A stretch of 64,000 bases of DNA from contig NZ_AQUU01000011.1 in NCBI RefSeq assembly GCF_000372365.1, positions 26,344 through 90,343 on the forward strand, given 5' to 3'. The notes below the pieces were generated by a model, which saw only the letters and a program-made list of their open reading frames with translations, was not told the origin of the DNA and did no database searches. This DNA is from Aggregatibacter actinomycetemcomitans DSM 8324. GTDB lineage: Bacteria; Pseudomonadota; Gammaproteobacteria; Enterobacterales; Pasteurellaceae. How positions within the stretch are numbered: position 1 is the first letter of the stretch; every line of letters starts with the position of its first letter. The position numbers and the translations under genes are program-made. Below are positions 8,753 to 17,808 of the stretch, one piece after another.

Positions 8753-8764
8753 TGAAACGATTCA
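8753..8764 (+). promoter_or_regulatory. Cra (FruR)-like operator in the manX leader
   Basis: GCTGAAACGATTCAAA contains TGAAACGATTCA, very close to the Cra consensus TGAAWCG-WTTCA. It lies 36 bases before the manX start codon. Confidence 0.5.
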
Positions 8765-8800
8765 AACGTCTAATTTTTAATAACTTAAAGGAGGTTTTGA

Positions 8801-9766
8801 ATGACCCACATTATCGTTGCAACGCACGGTAAGTTTTCGGAAGAAATCGTCAATTCCGCCGCGATGGTGTTTGGCGAAGATGAAAACTGCCATGTTGTTA
8901 CTTTCCTGCCGGGTGAAGGCGGTGAGCATTTGGTTGAAAAATATAATGCCATTATCGCCACCTTGCCGGAAAACGAGCCGGTGCTGTTTTTGGTGGATTT
9001 ATTCGGCGGCAGCCCGTATAACGCGGCGGCGCGGGTAGCGACCGGACGGGAAAATACGGATATTGTGACCGGTATTAGCTTGCCGATGTTACTGGAAGTG
9101 TTGGATGCGAAAAACGGCGCAAGCCTGCCGGAATTGGTGGAAACCGCCAAGGAAGTGGGCGTGGCGGCGGTGAAATCCTTCCGTCAGCCGAAAGAAGACG
9201 CAAACCCTGCCACCCCACCGGCGCAAGCCGCCAAACCTGCCGAAGCGGAAAAACCGACCGCACTTTCCGGCAATATGAACATTTCTTTACTGCGTATCGA
9301 CAGCCGTTTGATTCACGGTCAAGTGGCAACCTCTTGGGCAAAAGCGGTGAAATGCGAAGCGATTTTTGCGGTAAATGATGATGTGGCGAACGATCCGCTG
9401 CGTCGTGATTTACTGCTACAGGTTGCACCGCCACACTTGAAAGCCTATGTAATTCCGGTGGAAAAAGCCATTAAGGTGTATCACAACCCGAAATACGCGG
9501 GCAAAAATATTCTTTGGTTGGTGACCAATCCGTCCGACATCGTGCGTTTAATTGACGGCGGTGTGAAAGTGGAGAAAGTCAACGTGGGCGGTATGACGTA
9601 CCGCGAGGGCAACAAATTGCTTTCCCAAGCGGTTGCCGTTAACCCGACCGACGTGGAAGCCTTCAAACAATTGTTGGATAAAGGCGTTGAACTGAGCCTG
9701 CAACAAGTGGCCGCCAATCCGAAAGTGATGTTGACCCATAAAGAACTTGATGCCGTTAAATTCTAA
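8801..9766 (+). CDS. manX: PTS mannose-family IIAB component
   Basis: Phosphate carrier of the mannose-family PTS (mannose, glucose, amino sugars). 321 residues. IIA domain 1-130 with the phospho-His in VATHGKF (His9) and LVDLFGGSPYN; an Ala/Pro-rich linker at 131-157; IIB domain from 158 with RIDSRLIHGQV (His172). The linker carries a USS. RBS AAAGGAGG. First gene of manXYZ. Confidence 0.95.
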   Translation: MTHIIVATHGKFSEEIVNSAAMVFGEDENCHVVTFLPGEGGEHLVEKYNAIIATLPENEPVLFLVDLFGGSPYNAAARVATGRENTDIVTGISLPMLLEVLDAKNGASLPELVETAKEVGVAAVKSFRQPKEDANPATPPAQAAKPAEAEKPTALSGNMNISLLRIDSRLIHGQVATSWAKAVKCEAIFAVNDDVANDPLRRDLLLQVAPPHLKAYVIPVEKAIKVYHNPKYAGKNILWLVTNPSDIVRLIDGGVKVEKVNVGGMTYREGNKLLSQAVAVNPTDVEAFKQLLDKGVELSLQQVAANPKVMLTHKELDAVKF

Positions 9767-9783
9767 TTAGAGGATTATTTACC

Positions 9784-10581
9784 ATGACAACAATGGAAAT
9801 TATTTTAGTCACACTGGTCGCCGCCATTTGCGGTATGGGAAGTGTGTTGGACGAACGTCAAACCCACCGTCCGTTAGTCGCCTGTACCCTGATCGGACTG
9901 GTGCTCGGTGATTTACAAACCGGTATTATCGTGGGTGGTACGTTAGAATTGGTCGCCCTCGGCTGGATGAACGTGGGCGCGGCAATGGCGCCTGATGCGG
10001 CGCTTGCCAGTGTGATCGCAGCGATTTTGGTGATCAAAGGCGGTCAGGACAAAGGCAGCGCATTAGCTATCGCCATTCCTGTGGCGGCAGCCGGTCAGGT
10101 GTTAACCATTTTCGTGCGTACGCTCACCATATTCCTGCAACACAAAGCGGACGATTACGCGACACAAGCTAACTTCCGCGGCATTGAATTCTGTCACTTC
10201 GCCGGGCTTTCCTTACAAGCCTTGCGCGTTGCCATTCCGACCTTCTTCGTTGCCTTAGTTGCCGGCACCGACACCGTTACTCACGCGTTGAACTCCATTC
10301 CGGAAGTGGTCACCCGCGGGTTACAAATCGCCGGGGGCTTCATTGTGGTGGTCGGTTACGCCATGGTGATCAACATGATGCGCGCCGGTGCGTTAATGCC
10401 GTTCTTCTTCCTTGGCTTCGTCATTGCCTCCTTCTCCGGTTACAACCTGGTGGGCTTGGGTATTTTAGGTACCTGTTTGGCAATTCTCTACATTCAATTA
10501 AATCCGCGTTTCAATCAGGCGGCATTGCTACCAAGCAGCGCAAAACGCGAATTAGCAGATGATGAACTTGAAGGACTTTAA
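9784..10581 (+). CDS. manY: PTS mannose-family IIC component
   Basis: Membrane subunit that forms the sugar path together with IID. 265 residues with many hydrophobic segments. Family blocks include RQTHRPLVACTLIGLVLGD, GGTLELVALGWMNVGAA and APDAALASV. It starts 17 bases after manX with AGAGGA upstream, and its end lies 13 bases before manZ. Confidence 0.94.
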   Translation: MTTMEIILVTLVAAICGMGSVLDERQTHRPLVACTLIGLVLGDLQTGIIVGGTLELVALGWMNVGAAMAPDAALASVIAAILVIKGGQDKGSALAIAIPVAAAGQVLTIFVRTLTIFLQHKADDYATQANFRGIEFCHFAGLSLQALRVAIPTFFVALVAGTDTVTHALNSIPEVVTRGLQIAGGFIVVVGYAMVINMMRAGALMPFFFLGFVIASFSGYNLVGLGILGTCLAILYIQLNPRFNQAALLPSSAKRELADDELEGL

Positions 10582-10594
10582 GAAGGAACAGATC

Positions 10595-11431
10595 ATGACT
10601 GAACAAAATAAACTCGCTTTAACGAAAAAAGATATTCGTAGCACTTACTGGCGCTCAACCTTCTTATTGGGTTCCTTTAACTTTGAACGGATGCAGGCGA
10701 TGGGCTTCTGTGTTTCCATGATTCCTGCGATCAAACGCCTGTACAGCAAAAAAGAAGATCAAGCGGCGGCGTTAAAACGCCACTTAGAATTCTTCAACAC
10801 CCAACCTTGGGTTGCCTCTTCCATCATCGGGGTTACCGCCGCCATGGAACAAGAACGCGCCAATGGGGCAAAAGACATTGACGATGCGGCAATCAGCGGG
10901 GTGAAAGTAGGTCTTATGGGTCCGCTCGCTGGTGTGGGCGATCCGATTTTCTGGGGGACATTACGTCCTGTGCTTGCCGCCCTCGGCGCAGGGTTGGCGA
11001 TTACCGGCAGCCGGTTAGGACCGCTATTGTTCTTCATCGGCATTAACCTGTGTCGTGCGTTAACCCGTTGGTACGGCTTCAAATACGGTTACGAAAAAGG
11101 AACGGAAATCGTGAACGATATGGGCGGCGGTCGCTTACAAAAACTGACGCAGGGGGCGTCGATCCTAGGTCTCTTTGTCATGGGCTCGTTGGTGTCGAAA
11201 TGGACCAGCATTAACATTCCGCTGGAACTGTCACGCTATAGAAACCAAATGGGCGATGAAGTGGTCACTACCGTACAAAGCGTATTAAACGACTTGCTCC
11301 CGGGCTTGGCGGCATTGTTGCTCACTTTCTTGTGTATGTATTTGCTACGCAAAAAAATCAACGCCATGTATATCATCTTCGCGCTGTTTGGCGTGGGTAT
11401 CATCGGCTACCATTTCGGTGTGTTAGCGTAA
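10595..11431 (+). CDS. manZ: PTS mannose-family IID component
   Basis: Second membrane subunit of the mannose permease. 278 residues from ATG 10595, preceded by AAGAAGGAACAG. Family blocks: STYWRSTFLLGSFNFERMQ, FFNTQPWVASSIIG, VGLMGPLAGVGDPIFWGTLRP, and a membrane tail. The longer open frame from 10559 overlaps manY and is unlikely to be used. Confidence 0.94.
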   Translation: MTEQNKLALTKKDIRSTYWRSTFLLGSFNFERMQAMGFCVSMIPAIKRLYSKKEDQAAALKRHLEFFNTQPWVASSIIGVTAAMEQERANGAKDIDDAAISGVKVGLMGPLAGVGDPIFWGTLRPVLAALGAGLAITGSRLGPLLFFIGINLCRALTRWYGFKYGYEKGTEIVNDMGGGRLQKLTQGASILGLFVMGSLVSKWTSINIPLELSRYRNQMGDEVVTTVQSVLNDLLPGLAALLLTFLCMYLLRKKINAMYIIFALFGVGIIGYHFGVLA

Positions 11432-11466
11432 TTCAACATAAGCATTACAATGGCAATAATGATGGC

Positions 11467-11502
11467 GCGCGTCTCCCGACCACAAGTGTTCGAAAGACGC
11501 GC
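11467..11502 (+). other. Hairpin between manZ and the HAD gene
   Basis: GCGCGTCT (11467-11474) pairs perfectly with AGACGCGC (11495-11502) around a 20-base loop. No T run follows, so an RNA stability or attenuation structure is more likely than a terminator. Confidence 0.45.
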
Positions 11503-11540
11503 ACTATCTATAAACAACCCTACCAATCAATGGATTCCGA

Positions 11541-12716
11541 ATGAAACTCAAAGACCTCATCAAAGCGCCGCCCGCCGAGGGCTACATCAAAAATTCATCG
11601 AATTTAGTGACCGCACTTTTTATTCTGGCGGGCGTGCTTTACTACCCCACCAACGGCTACGGCGCGGTGATTGCCCTTGCGGTGGCGCTTATCGTCCTCA
11701 TCGGCCAGAAAATGCTTATCGGGCAAGCCAATAAAGATTTCGCCGAAATGCAATTTGCCGAAAAACAATTTCCGCAAACGAAGAATTTGGATTATGTGCG
11801 TTTCATTCACGCCCGCGCCACACAAATTTTAAAAGATAACAAAGTGTTATCGGAAAAAGGCAAAAAGGAACTCCATCGTCTGCTCAAGTTTGCTGACACT
11901 ACCTTGGCGGAAAATGCCGAACAGACCACACCGCAATACAAAGCCGTATTCAGCGACATCGACGGTACGCTACTCAACAACCAACACCAAATCACCCTGA
12001 AAACGGAAGATGCTATCAAAAACATGCTCAAACGGGGCATTCCGTTTATTCCCGTTTCCGCACGCCCGCCTTACGCCATTACGCCTTATACGGAACAGCT
12101 TGGCGCACAACACGGCATGATTTGTTACAGCGGCGCGTTAATTTTAGATAAAAATCTGACCGCACTTTATAGCGTGATTCTCGAACCGCAGGATCTGCAA
12201 AAACTGAACGAACTGCTGGCGGATTTCGCCCACCTTTCCATCAGTTACTACGCCGGGTTGGATTGGTTCTGTAATGATGTCAACAATGATTGGATTAAAC
12301 AGGAAAGCGCCATCACCGGCTTAACCGCGGCAGCGATGCCGGACAACCTTACGGAAGTGCATAAACTCTTAATCATGGGCGACGCCGACGAAATCCAAGC
12401 GGTGGAACCCGTGCTGAAACAGGCACTGCCAAATTTAAGTATTCACCGTTCCAAAAACGAATATTTGGAAATCATGAACGCCGCCGCTACCAAAGCCAAA
12501 GCAATTCAATTTATGGAACAGTATCTCGGCATCACGGCGGATCAGGTCATCGCGTTCGGCGATAATTTCAACGATTTGGATATGTTGCAATACGCCGGTT
12601 TAAGCGTCGCCATGGGCAACGCCCCCGACGCCGTCAAACAAGCAGCAAAAGAAGTCACCGCCAATAATAACGAAGGCGGCATTGCTTTGGTACTCAATCG
12701 GGTGTTTGGTAAGTAA
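11541..12716 (+). CDS. Membrane-anchored HAD-family (Cof-type) phosphatase
   Basis: 391 residues in two parts. Residues 1-125 are not recognised: two hydrophobic helices (about 21-38 and 43-60) followed by a charged, helical stretch. Residues 133-391 are a Cof-type HAD-IIB phosphatase: FSDIDGTLLNN (nucleophile Asp), SARPPYAI, and GDNFNDLDMLQYAG near the end. Stand-alone Cof phosphatases of this length are soluble, so the N-terminal membrane anchor is unusual. Being 109 bases behind manZ it may act on sugar phosphates delivered by the PTS, but that is inference. Confidence 0.8.
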   Translation: MKLKDLIKAPPAEGYIKNSSNLVTALFILAGVLYYPTNGYGAVIALAVALIVLIGQKMLIGQANKDFAEMQFAEKQFPQTKNLDYVRFIHARATQILKDNKVLSEKGKKELHRLLKFADTTLAENAEQTTPQYKAVFSDIDGTLLNNQHQITLKTEDAIKNMLKRGIPFIPVSARPPYAITPYTEQLGAQHGMICYSGALILDKNLTALYSVILEPQDLQKLNELLADFAHLSISYYAGLDWFCNDVNNDWIKQESAITGLTAAAMPDNLTEVHKLLIMGDADEIQAVEPVLKQALPNLSIHRSKNEYLEIMNAAATKAKAIQFMEQYLGITADQVIAFGDNFNDLDMLQYAGLSVAMGNAPDAVKQAAKEVTANNNEGGIALVLNRVFGK

Positions 12717-12776
12717 AAATTTAACGTGAGAAATGACCGCACTTTTCGTTCCGATGATAAAACTTGAAGCAAAAAC

Positions 12777-12792
12777 TGTGACGGAGATCACG
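12777..12792 (+). promoter_or_regulatory. CRP site 1 upstream of nupC
   Basis: TGTGA-CGGAGA-TCACG matches the CRP consensus TGTGA-N6-TCACA at 9 of 10 positions. Confidence 0.75.
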
Positions 12793-12864
12793 TATCTTAG
12801 ACATGCGTAAATTGCGTTTGCCTGTTTCATTTCGTAAAATGATTCACCCATTTACTTCATTCAG

Positions 12865-12880
12865 TGTGAGAATTTTCACA
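12865..12880 (+). promoter_or_regulatory. CRP site 2 upstream of nupC
   Basis: TGTGA-GAATTT-TCACA is a perfect CRP half-site pair. A -10-like TATTTT lies at 12898-12903, so the site would sit near -40, the class II position. The two sites are 88 bases apart centre to centre. Confidence 0.85.
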
Positions 12881-13007
12881 TCACGCCGGTTCTGGGATAT
12901 TTTAACCACGATGAAGTTAGATGCTTTAACCTACCAATAAAATTCGTTCCCATTTTTTTATGGGAAACAATAGAATAGGCAGAATTTTAATCTACTTTGA
13001 GGTTCTT

Positions 13008-14258
13008 ATGGACATTTTAATTAGCATTATCGGTATTTTTGTGCTGTTAGGGATTGCTGTTTTATTCTCTAATAACCGTAAGGCGATAAATTTGCGTACT
13101 GTTTTCGGTGCACTGGCAATCCAAATTGCTATTGGTGCTTTCGTGCTTTATGTGGATAAAGGACGTGAAGCGTTAAAAGCTGCTTCCGATTTTATCGGGA
13201 AAATCATTGGATTCGGGAATGAGGGGATTAGTTTTGTGTTCGGTGGTCTGACCGATCCGAGCCAAAGTTTTGGCTTTATCTTCGCCGTGAAAGTGCTACC
13301 TGTCATTATCTTCTTCTCCGCATTAATTTCACTCCTTTACTATATCGGCATCATGCAATGGATTATTAAGCTTATCGGTGGTGGATTACAAAAATTATTA
13401 GGTACCTCAAAAGCTGAGTCCATGTCTGCCGCAGCAAATATTTTCGTCGGTCAAACAGAAGCACCATTAATCGTCAAGCCATTCATTGGTCGCATGACGC
13501 AATCCGAATTATTCACAGTTATGGTCGGCGGTGTGGCGTCTATTGCAGGTTCCGTTATGGCAGGCTATGCAGGTATGGGCGTGCCGCTGACTTACTTGAT
13601 CGCAGCATCCTTCATGGCAGCACCGGGTGGTTTATTGTTTGCCAAAATCATGTTTCCACAAACGGAAAAAAGCGACGACGCATTAAAAGAAGATGCAAAT
13701 GTGGAAAAACCGTCCAACGCCATTGAGGCCTTGGCAAACGGTGCACGTGATGGCATGCATTTAGCAATGAATGTGGGCGCAATGCTGATTGCTTTCGTTT
13801 CTGTTATCGCCTTAATTAACTGGATTTTAAGCAGTTTTGGTGGATTCTTTGGCGAACCGGATTTAACCTTACAAGTGATTTTAGGATGGATCTTTAAACC
13901 TCTGGCCTATTTAATCGGGATTCCTTGGAATGAATCAGCTGTAGCAGGTCAAATGATCGGTCTGAAATTAGCGGTCAATGAATTCGTCGGCTACCTGGAA
14001 TTCACTAAATATTTGCAACCTGATGCGGCAATAGTATTAAGCGATAAAACCAAAGCGATTATCACCTTCGCCCTTTGTGGTTTCGCCAACTTCAGCTCCA
14101 TCGCGATTTTAATCGGTGGCTTGGGCGGAATGGCACCAAATCGCCGTAGTGATGTTGCCCGCTTAGGTTTAAAAGCAGTGGTTGCCGGTTCATTATCCAA
14201 CTTAATGAGCGCAACCATTGCCGGTTTATTTATTGGTTTAAGTGGTGCCGTGCTATAA
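13008..14258 (+). CDS. nupC: NupC-family nucleoside transporter
   Basis: Concentrative nucleoside transporter (CNT family), cation-coupled uptake of nucleosides. 416 residues from ATG 13008, which has TTTGAGG upstream; the 16 extra codons to 12960 have no support. CNT signatures: [59 protein letters not shown] and [13 protein letters not shown]. With deoD behind it, this is a nucleoside import and phosphorolysis unit under CRP control. Confidence 0.93.
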   Translation: MDILISIIGIFVLLGIAVLFSNNRKAINLRTVFGALAIQIAIGAFVLYVDKGREALKAASDFIGKIIGFGNEGISFVFGGLTDPSQSFGFIFAVKVLPVIIFFSALISLLYYIGIMQWIIKLIGGGLQKLLGTSKAESMSAAANIFVGQTEAPLIVKPFIGRMTQSELFTVMVGGVASIAGSVMAGYAGMGVPLTYLIAASFMAAPGGLLFAKIMFPQTEKSDDALKEDANVEKPSNAIEALANGARDGMHLAMNVGAMLIAFVSVIALINWILSSFGGFFGEPDLTLQVILGWIFKPLAYLIGIPWNESAVAGQMIGLKLAVNEFVGYLEFTKYLQPDAAIVLSDKTKAIITFALCGFANFSSIAILIGGLGGMAPNRRSDVARLGLKAVVAGSLSNLMSATIAGLFIGLSGAVL

Positions 14259-14286
14259 AGTGCGGTATGATTTAACGATGTTTTTT

Positions 14287-14322
14287 GACGACACCACGAC
14301 GCGTTCGTGGTGTTGTCGTTTA
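14287..14322 (+). terminator. Strong hairpin between nupC and deoD
   Basis: A 13-bp stem (14287-14299 with 14305-14317, one G-U pair) with five-base loop CGCGT, followed only by GTTTAT. Could be a partial terminator or an RNA processing signal that uncouples the two genes. Confidence 0.5.
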
Positions 14323-14383
14323 TAGGTAGCGAAAACGTTTGCTTAGAATTTTGTTCAACGTAATGTAATAAAAGGAAAACACT

Positions 14384-15103
14384 ATGACTCCACATATTAA
14401 CGCACCTGCCGGTGCATTTGCCGATGCCGTATTAATGCCGGGCGACCCGCTCCGTGCAAAATATATCGCTGAAACCTTTTTAGACGATGTGAAAGAAGTG
14501 ACTAATGTACGCAATATGTTGGGATTCACAGGCACTTATAAAGGCCGTCGCATTTCCGTCATGGCGCACGGTATGGGAATTCCGTCTTGCTCCATTTATG
14601 CGAAAGAGCTGATCACTGAGTACGGCGTAAAAAAACTCATCCGTGTGGGTTCCTGTGGTGCCGTACGTATGGATGTTAAAGTGCGTGACGTGGTTATCGG
14701 CGTCGGCGCCTGTACCGATTCCAAAGTGAATCGTATCCGTTTTAAAGACAATGATTTCGCTGCTATCGCCGATTTCGGTTTAACTCAGGCGGCTGTGCAA
14801 GCGGTAAAAACGTTGGGCGTAAAAGCACGTGTCGGCAATTTATTCTCCGCCGATTTATTCTATACCCCGGATGTGGCAATGTTCGACGTGATGGAAAAAT
14901 ACGGTATTCTCGGCGTGGAAATGGAAGCGGCGGGTATTTATGGCGTAGCGGCAGAATACGGCGCCCGTGCATTAACTATCTGCACCGTTTCCGACCATAT
15001 TCGTACACACGAACAAACCAGTGCGGAAGAACGTCAATTAACCTTTAATGAAATGATTAAAATCGCATTAGAAGCCATATTAATTGACGACAAAGAAGCA
15101 TAA
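14384..15103 (+). CDS. deoD: Purine nucleoside phosphorylase DeoD-type
   Basis: Splits purine (deoxy)nucleosides with phosphate into base and (deoxy)ribose 1-phosphate. 239 residues, same length as E. coli DeoD and nearly colinear: TPHINA at the start, [49 protein letters not shown] and [10 protein letters not shown] (catalytic Asp). Works with nupC upstream in nucleoside salvage. Confidence 0.96.
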   Translation: MTPHINAPAGAFADAVLMPGDPLRAKYIAETFLDDVKEVTNVRNMLGFTGTYKGRRISVMAHGMGIPSCSIYAKELITEYGVKKLIRVGSCGAVRMDVKVRDVVIGVGACTDSKVNRIRFKDNDFAAIADFGLTQAAVQAVKTLGVKARVGNLFSADLFYTPDVAMFDVMEKYGILGVEMEAAGIYGVAAEYGARALTICTVSDHIRTHEQTSAEERQLTFNEMIKIALEAILIDDKEA

Positions 15104-15155
15104 TTTTATTTAATTATTTTTTGAACGTGAAAGTGCGGTCAAAAATTTCGATGTT

Positions 15156-15198
15156 TCGTAGCAAAGACTTAATTTTTGTATTTGCTACGATTTTATTT
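15156..15198 (+). terminator. Terminator after deoD
   Basis: TCGTAGCAAA (15156-15165) pairs perfectly with TTTGCTACGA (15181-15190), followed by TTTTATTTAT. The rest of the gap to pgaA (15199-15369) is very AT-rich and should hold the pga promoter, but no box stands out. Confidence 0.8.
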
Positions 15199-15369
15199 AT
15201 GAAAATGTTAATTATTGGTAATAAAAATGTTATATTTTCTACCATTTTTTTATCATTTATATAAATTGTGACTGAACTAATTTATAAAGTTATTGTCTTC
15301 CTGACTAATCAGTAGAATTTTTAAACAATATTCTACAATTTATAATAAATCCATGGAATAAACTAAAAA

Positions 15370-17793
15370 ATGAAGCGACCGTCTTATCTATTTAAGATGG
15401 TATTTATGAGTGGAATTTCGCTCTCAACAATACCATTTGCACACGCCAATCAATCTCCAATTGATCTTGAACGGGAAAAAATTATTATCTTTTCCAGACA
15501 GGGAGATAGCGAATTAAAACAAGCTATTCCCCAATTAGAAAAACTCTTTGAACGCACTAAAGATCTCAAAGTCCGTGATGACTTAATCGCCCTTTATTTG
15601 CGTAATAATCAATCTATACACGCCTTAAAGGTATGCGAATCCTGCACACCAACGCAATTTTCCGAAAGTGAGTTGGAAAATCTGGGAAAAGCTGCCCGTA
15701 ATGAAAAACAATTCCAACGTTCTTTTGAACTGTATTCACAGTTAGCAAAAAAATATCCGCAAAATCCCAATGGGTTATTAGGCAAAGTCTTAGTGGCAAC
15801 CGAATTAAAAAATTATACGGTGGCAAAAGACGCTCTCATTAACTACAAAAAACGTTTTGGTGAAAATACAGCTTATTGGGATGCCAACAGTTATTTATTG
15901 GATTTTACCCAATCCGATATGGCAAAATTGGGTCGTTGGCAACGTGAATTGTCAAGAAATCCGAAAAATACTCATCTTGCCGGTAATCTTTATCGGCTTG
16001 CCTCAAAATACAACATTCATCCGTTGCAGAAAAAATTACAATCGGAATATCCGGATTTGTTTAGTGAAAAAGATTTGCTTTGGTACGAGCATGATAAAAT
16101 CATCGCATCAGCAAAAAATGCCAAAAATAATCGAAAGCATTTAAAAAATTCATTCGCAGGATTGACCGCACTTTTACGGAAAATTGATCCGGCACATCCG
16201 CTTTATCAACAAACATTAATGGATCGATTTATATTAGGTGTGCAATTACATGAATTTGATGCCGTTCGTGATGATTATGCCACTTTAAAAGCGTTACCGA
16301 CCCCGTCGGCTTATTTACGTGAAGCTTTTGCTGATTATGAACTGGCACATGCGTCACCACATAAAGCCTTGGCAACATATCAATCTCTTGCACAGTCCGC
16401 TTTAGATAAGAAAGCACCGGTAAGTGATGAGCTTTTGTTAAAAATGTTTTCTGCCGCCAGTGACGCAGGTGAATTCGCTTTGGCACAGCACTATTTAGAA
16501 CAGATTAACAGCTCACCTTATGTAAATGATTACACTCATACATCACGCGTTCCGAATCCGTCATATGATGAGCGTTATTTCGGTTTGGCACGCTTGGCAT
16601 TATGGCGTGGCAATGCAGGTTTAGCGCAGAAAATGATTGATGAACGTGCATTGGATAAAACCCCTGGAGATGGTTGGGTACTATTGCAAAAAGCCGAGTT
16701 GGAGCGTAATCGTTATAATTTTGATGAGGCTAAAGAATGGGCGCATAAAGCGGGCGTTTTCTTTATTGAATCCGACCAAAAATATGTTCGTCATGCTTTA
16801 ATTGAAATCGCATTACGTCAAAATGATTTACCGACGGCGAAACGTTTGATTCAGGAAATGAGCCCTGAAGAAATGGATTCAGTCAAACCCTTGATGGAGC
16901 GTTATGAATTGGCGCATAAAGGGCGTATTGTAGGAAGTGTTAATCTACAGCACCGCACTTCTGCACCGACAAAACAACATAATGAATCCACTCAAGATTA
17001 CGCGATTTACACACTAAAAACCGCAGAGGGGCACGATCTTTATGTGCGTTATACGGAAAGCCGCGTACCGGTGGATGGCAATTCACTCAATGCACAATTT
17101 ATTGGTGCGGGTACCGAACTGAATTTCTATCCGCTTAATGTGCGTATAGAAGCCGGTAAAGGCATTAAACTCAGCAAACGCGGTTATGTGACATCCGATT
17201 TAAGTTATGAGTTAAATCAGCGTTGGGCATTTAATTTGCGCGGACATATTAACGGCACCGATGTTCCGTCAAGAGCAGCTGCGCAAAATGTTTATACCAA
17301 AGGTGGCGGCGCGTCTGTAGTTTACACTTATTCTGATCTGTTCCAATTAGGCGGTGGTGTTTATTTTTCCCGCTTTAGTGACAGTAATTTAAGACATGAT
17401 GCTAATTTATGGCTGAATACAAAAACCTTTAAGCATGATCGCTGGGCGCTAACCAACAATTTCCGTGTGGATTATACGCGAAATAAAACCGTTCAATCCG
17501 CGGATTATTACAACCCGATAAAAGCAGTCAGTTACGAAGTGGGCGGTGATTTGAGTTATTACCAGCCGTTTGATTATGCGCTGATTCTGACCCATCACTT
17601 GAAAGGCAACTTTGGTGCTTATAAACAGCAGGCACAACAGCGTAGTAAAACCTGGTCAGTGAGTTACGGGCATGAATGGCGTATTGGTAAACAATATGGC
17701 TTTTTATATGAAATCGGACGTAAAAAGAATATTTATGACGGTAATCCCGAATTTAATAACTTTGGTAACCTCTCTTTCTCACTTTATTATTAG
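15370..17793 (+). CDS. pgaA: Poly-beta-1,6-N-acetylglucosamine export porin PgaA
   Basis: Outer-membrane exporter of the PNAG biofilm polymer. 807 residues: signal peptide ending near PFAHA, a helical tetratricopeptide-like periplasmic region to about residue 510, then alternating hydrophobic strands forming the barrel and ending in LSFSLYY. RYFGLARLALWRGNAGLAQ is typical of the repeat part. First gene of pgaABCD; the four genes are 15, 8 and 2 bases apart. Confidence 0.93.
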   Translation: MKRPSYLFKMVFMSGISLSTIPFAHANQSPIDLEREKIIIFSRQGDSELKQAIPQLEKLFERTKDLKVRDDLIALYLRNNQSIHALKVCESCTPTQFSESELENLGKAARNEKQFQRSFELYSQLAKKYPQNPNGLLGKVLVATELKNYTVAKDALINYKKRFGENTAYWDANSYLLDFTQSDMAKLGRWQRELSRNPKNTHLAGNLYRLASKYNIHPLQKKLQSEYPDLFSEKDLLWYEHDKIIASAKNAKNNRKHLKNSFAGLTALLRKIDPAHPLYQQTLMDRFILGVQLHEFDAVRDDYATLKALPTPSAYLREAFADYELAHASPHKALATYQSLAQSALDKKAPVSDELLLKMFSAASDAGEFALAQHYLEQINSSPYVNDYTHTSRVPNPSYDERYFGLARLALWRGNAGLAQKMIDERALDKTPGDGWVLLQKAELERNRYNFDEAKEWAHKAGVFFIESDQKYVRHALIEIALRQNDLPTAKRLIQEMSPEEMDSVKPLMERYELAHKGRIVGSVNLQHRTSAPTKQHNESTQDYAIYTLKTAEGHDLYVRYTESRVPVDGNSLNAQFIGAGTELNFYPLNVRIEAGKGIKLSKRGYVTSDLSYELNQRWAFNLRGHINGTDVPSRAAAQNVYTKGGGASVVYTYSDLFQLGGGVYFSRFSDSNLRHDANLWLNTKTFKHDRWALTNNFRVDYTRNKTVQSADYYNPIKAVSYEVGGDLSYYQPFDYALILTHHLKGNFGAYKQQAQQRSKTWSVSYGHEWRIGKQYGFLYEIGRKKNIYDGNPEFNNFGNLSFSLYY

Positions 17794-17808
17794 TACTCGG
17801 TAGCTATT

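Noticed and set aside
12542..12851. Two minus-strand open frames between the HAD gene and nupC
   Set aside because: They overlap the HAD C-terminus and the CRP-site leader; no RBS, no family.
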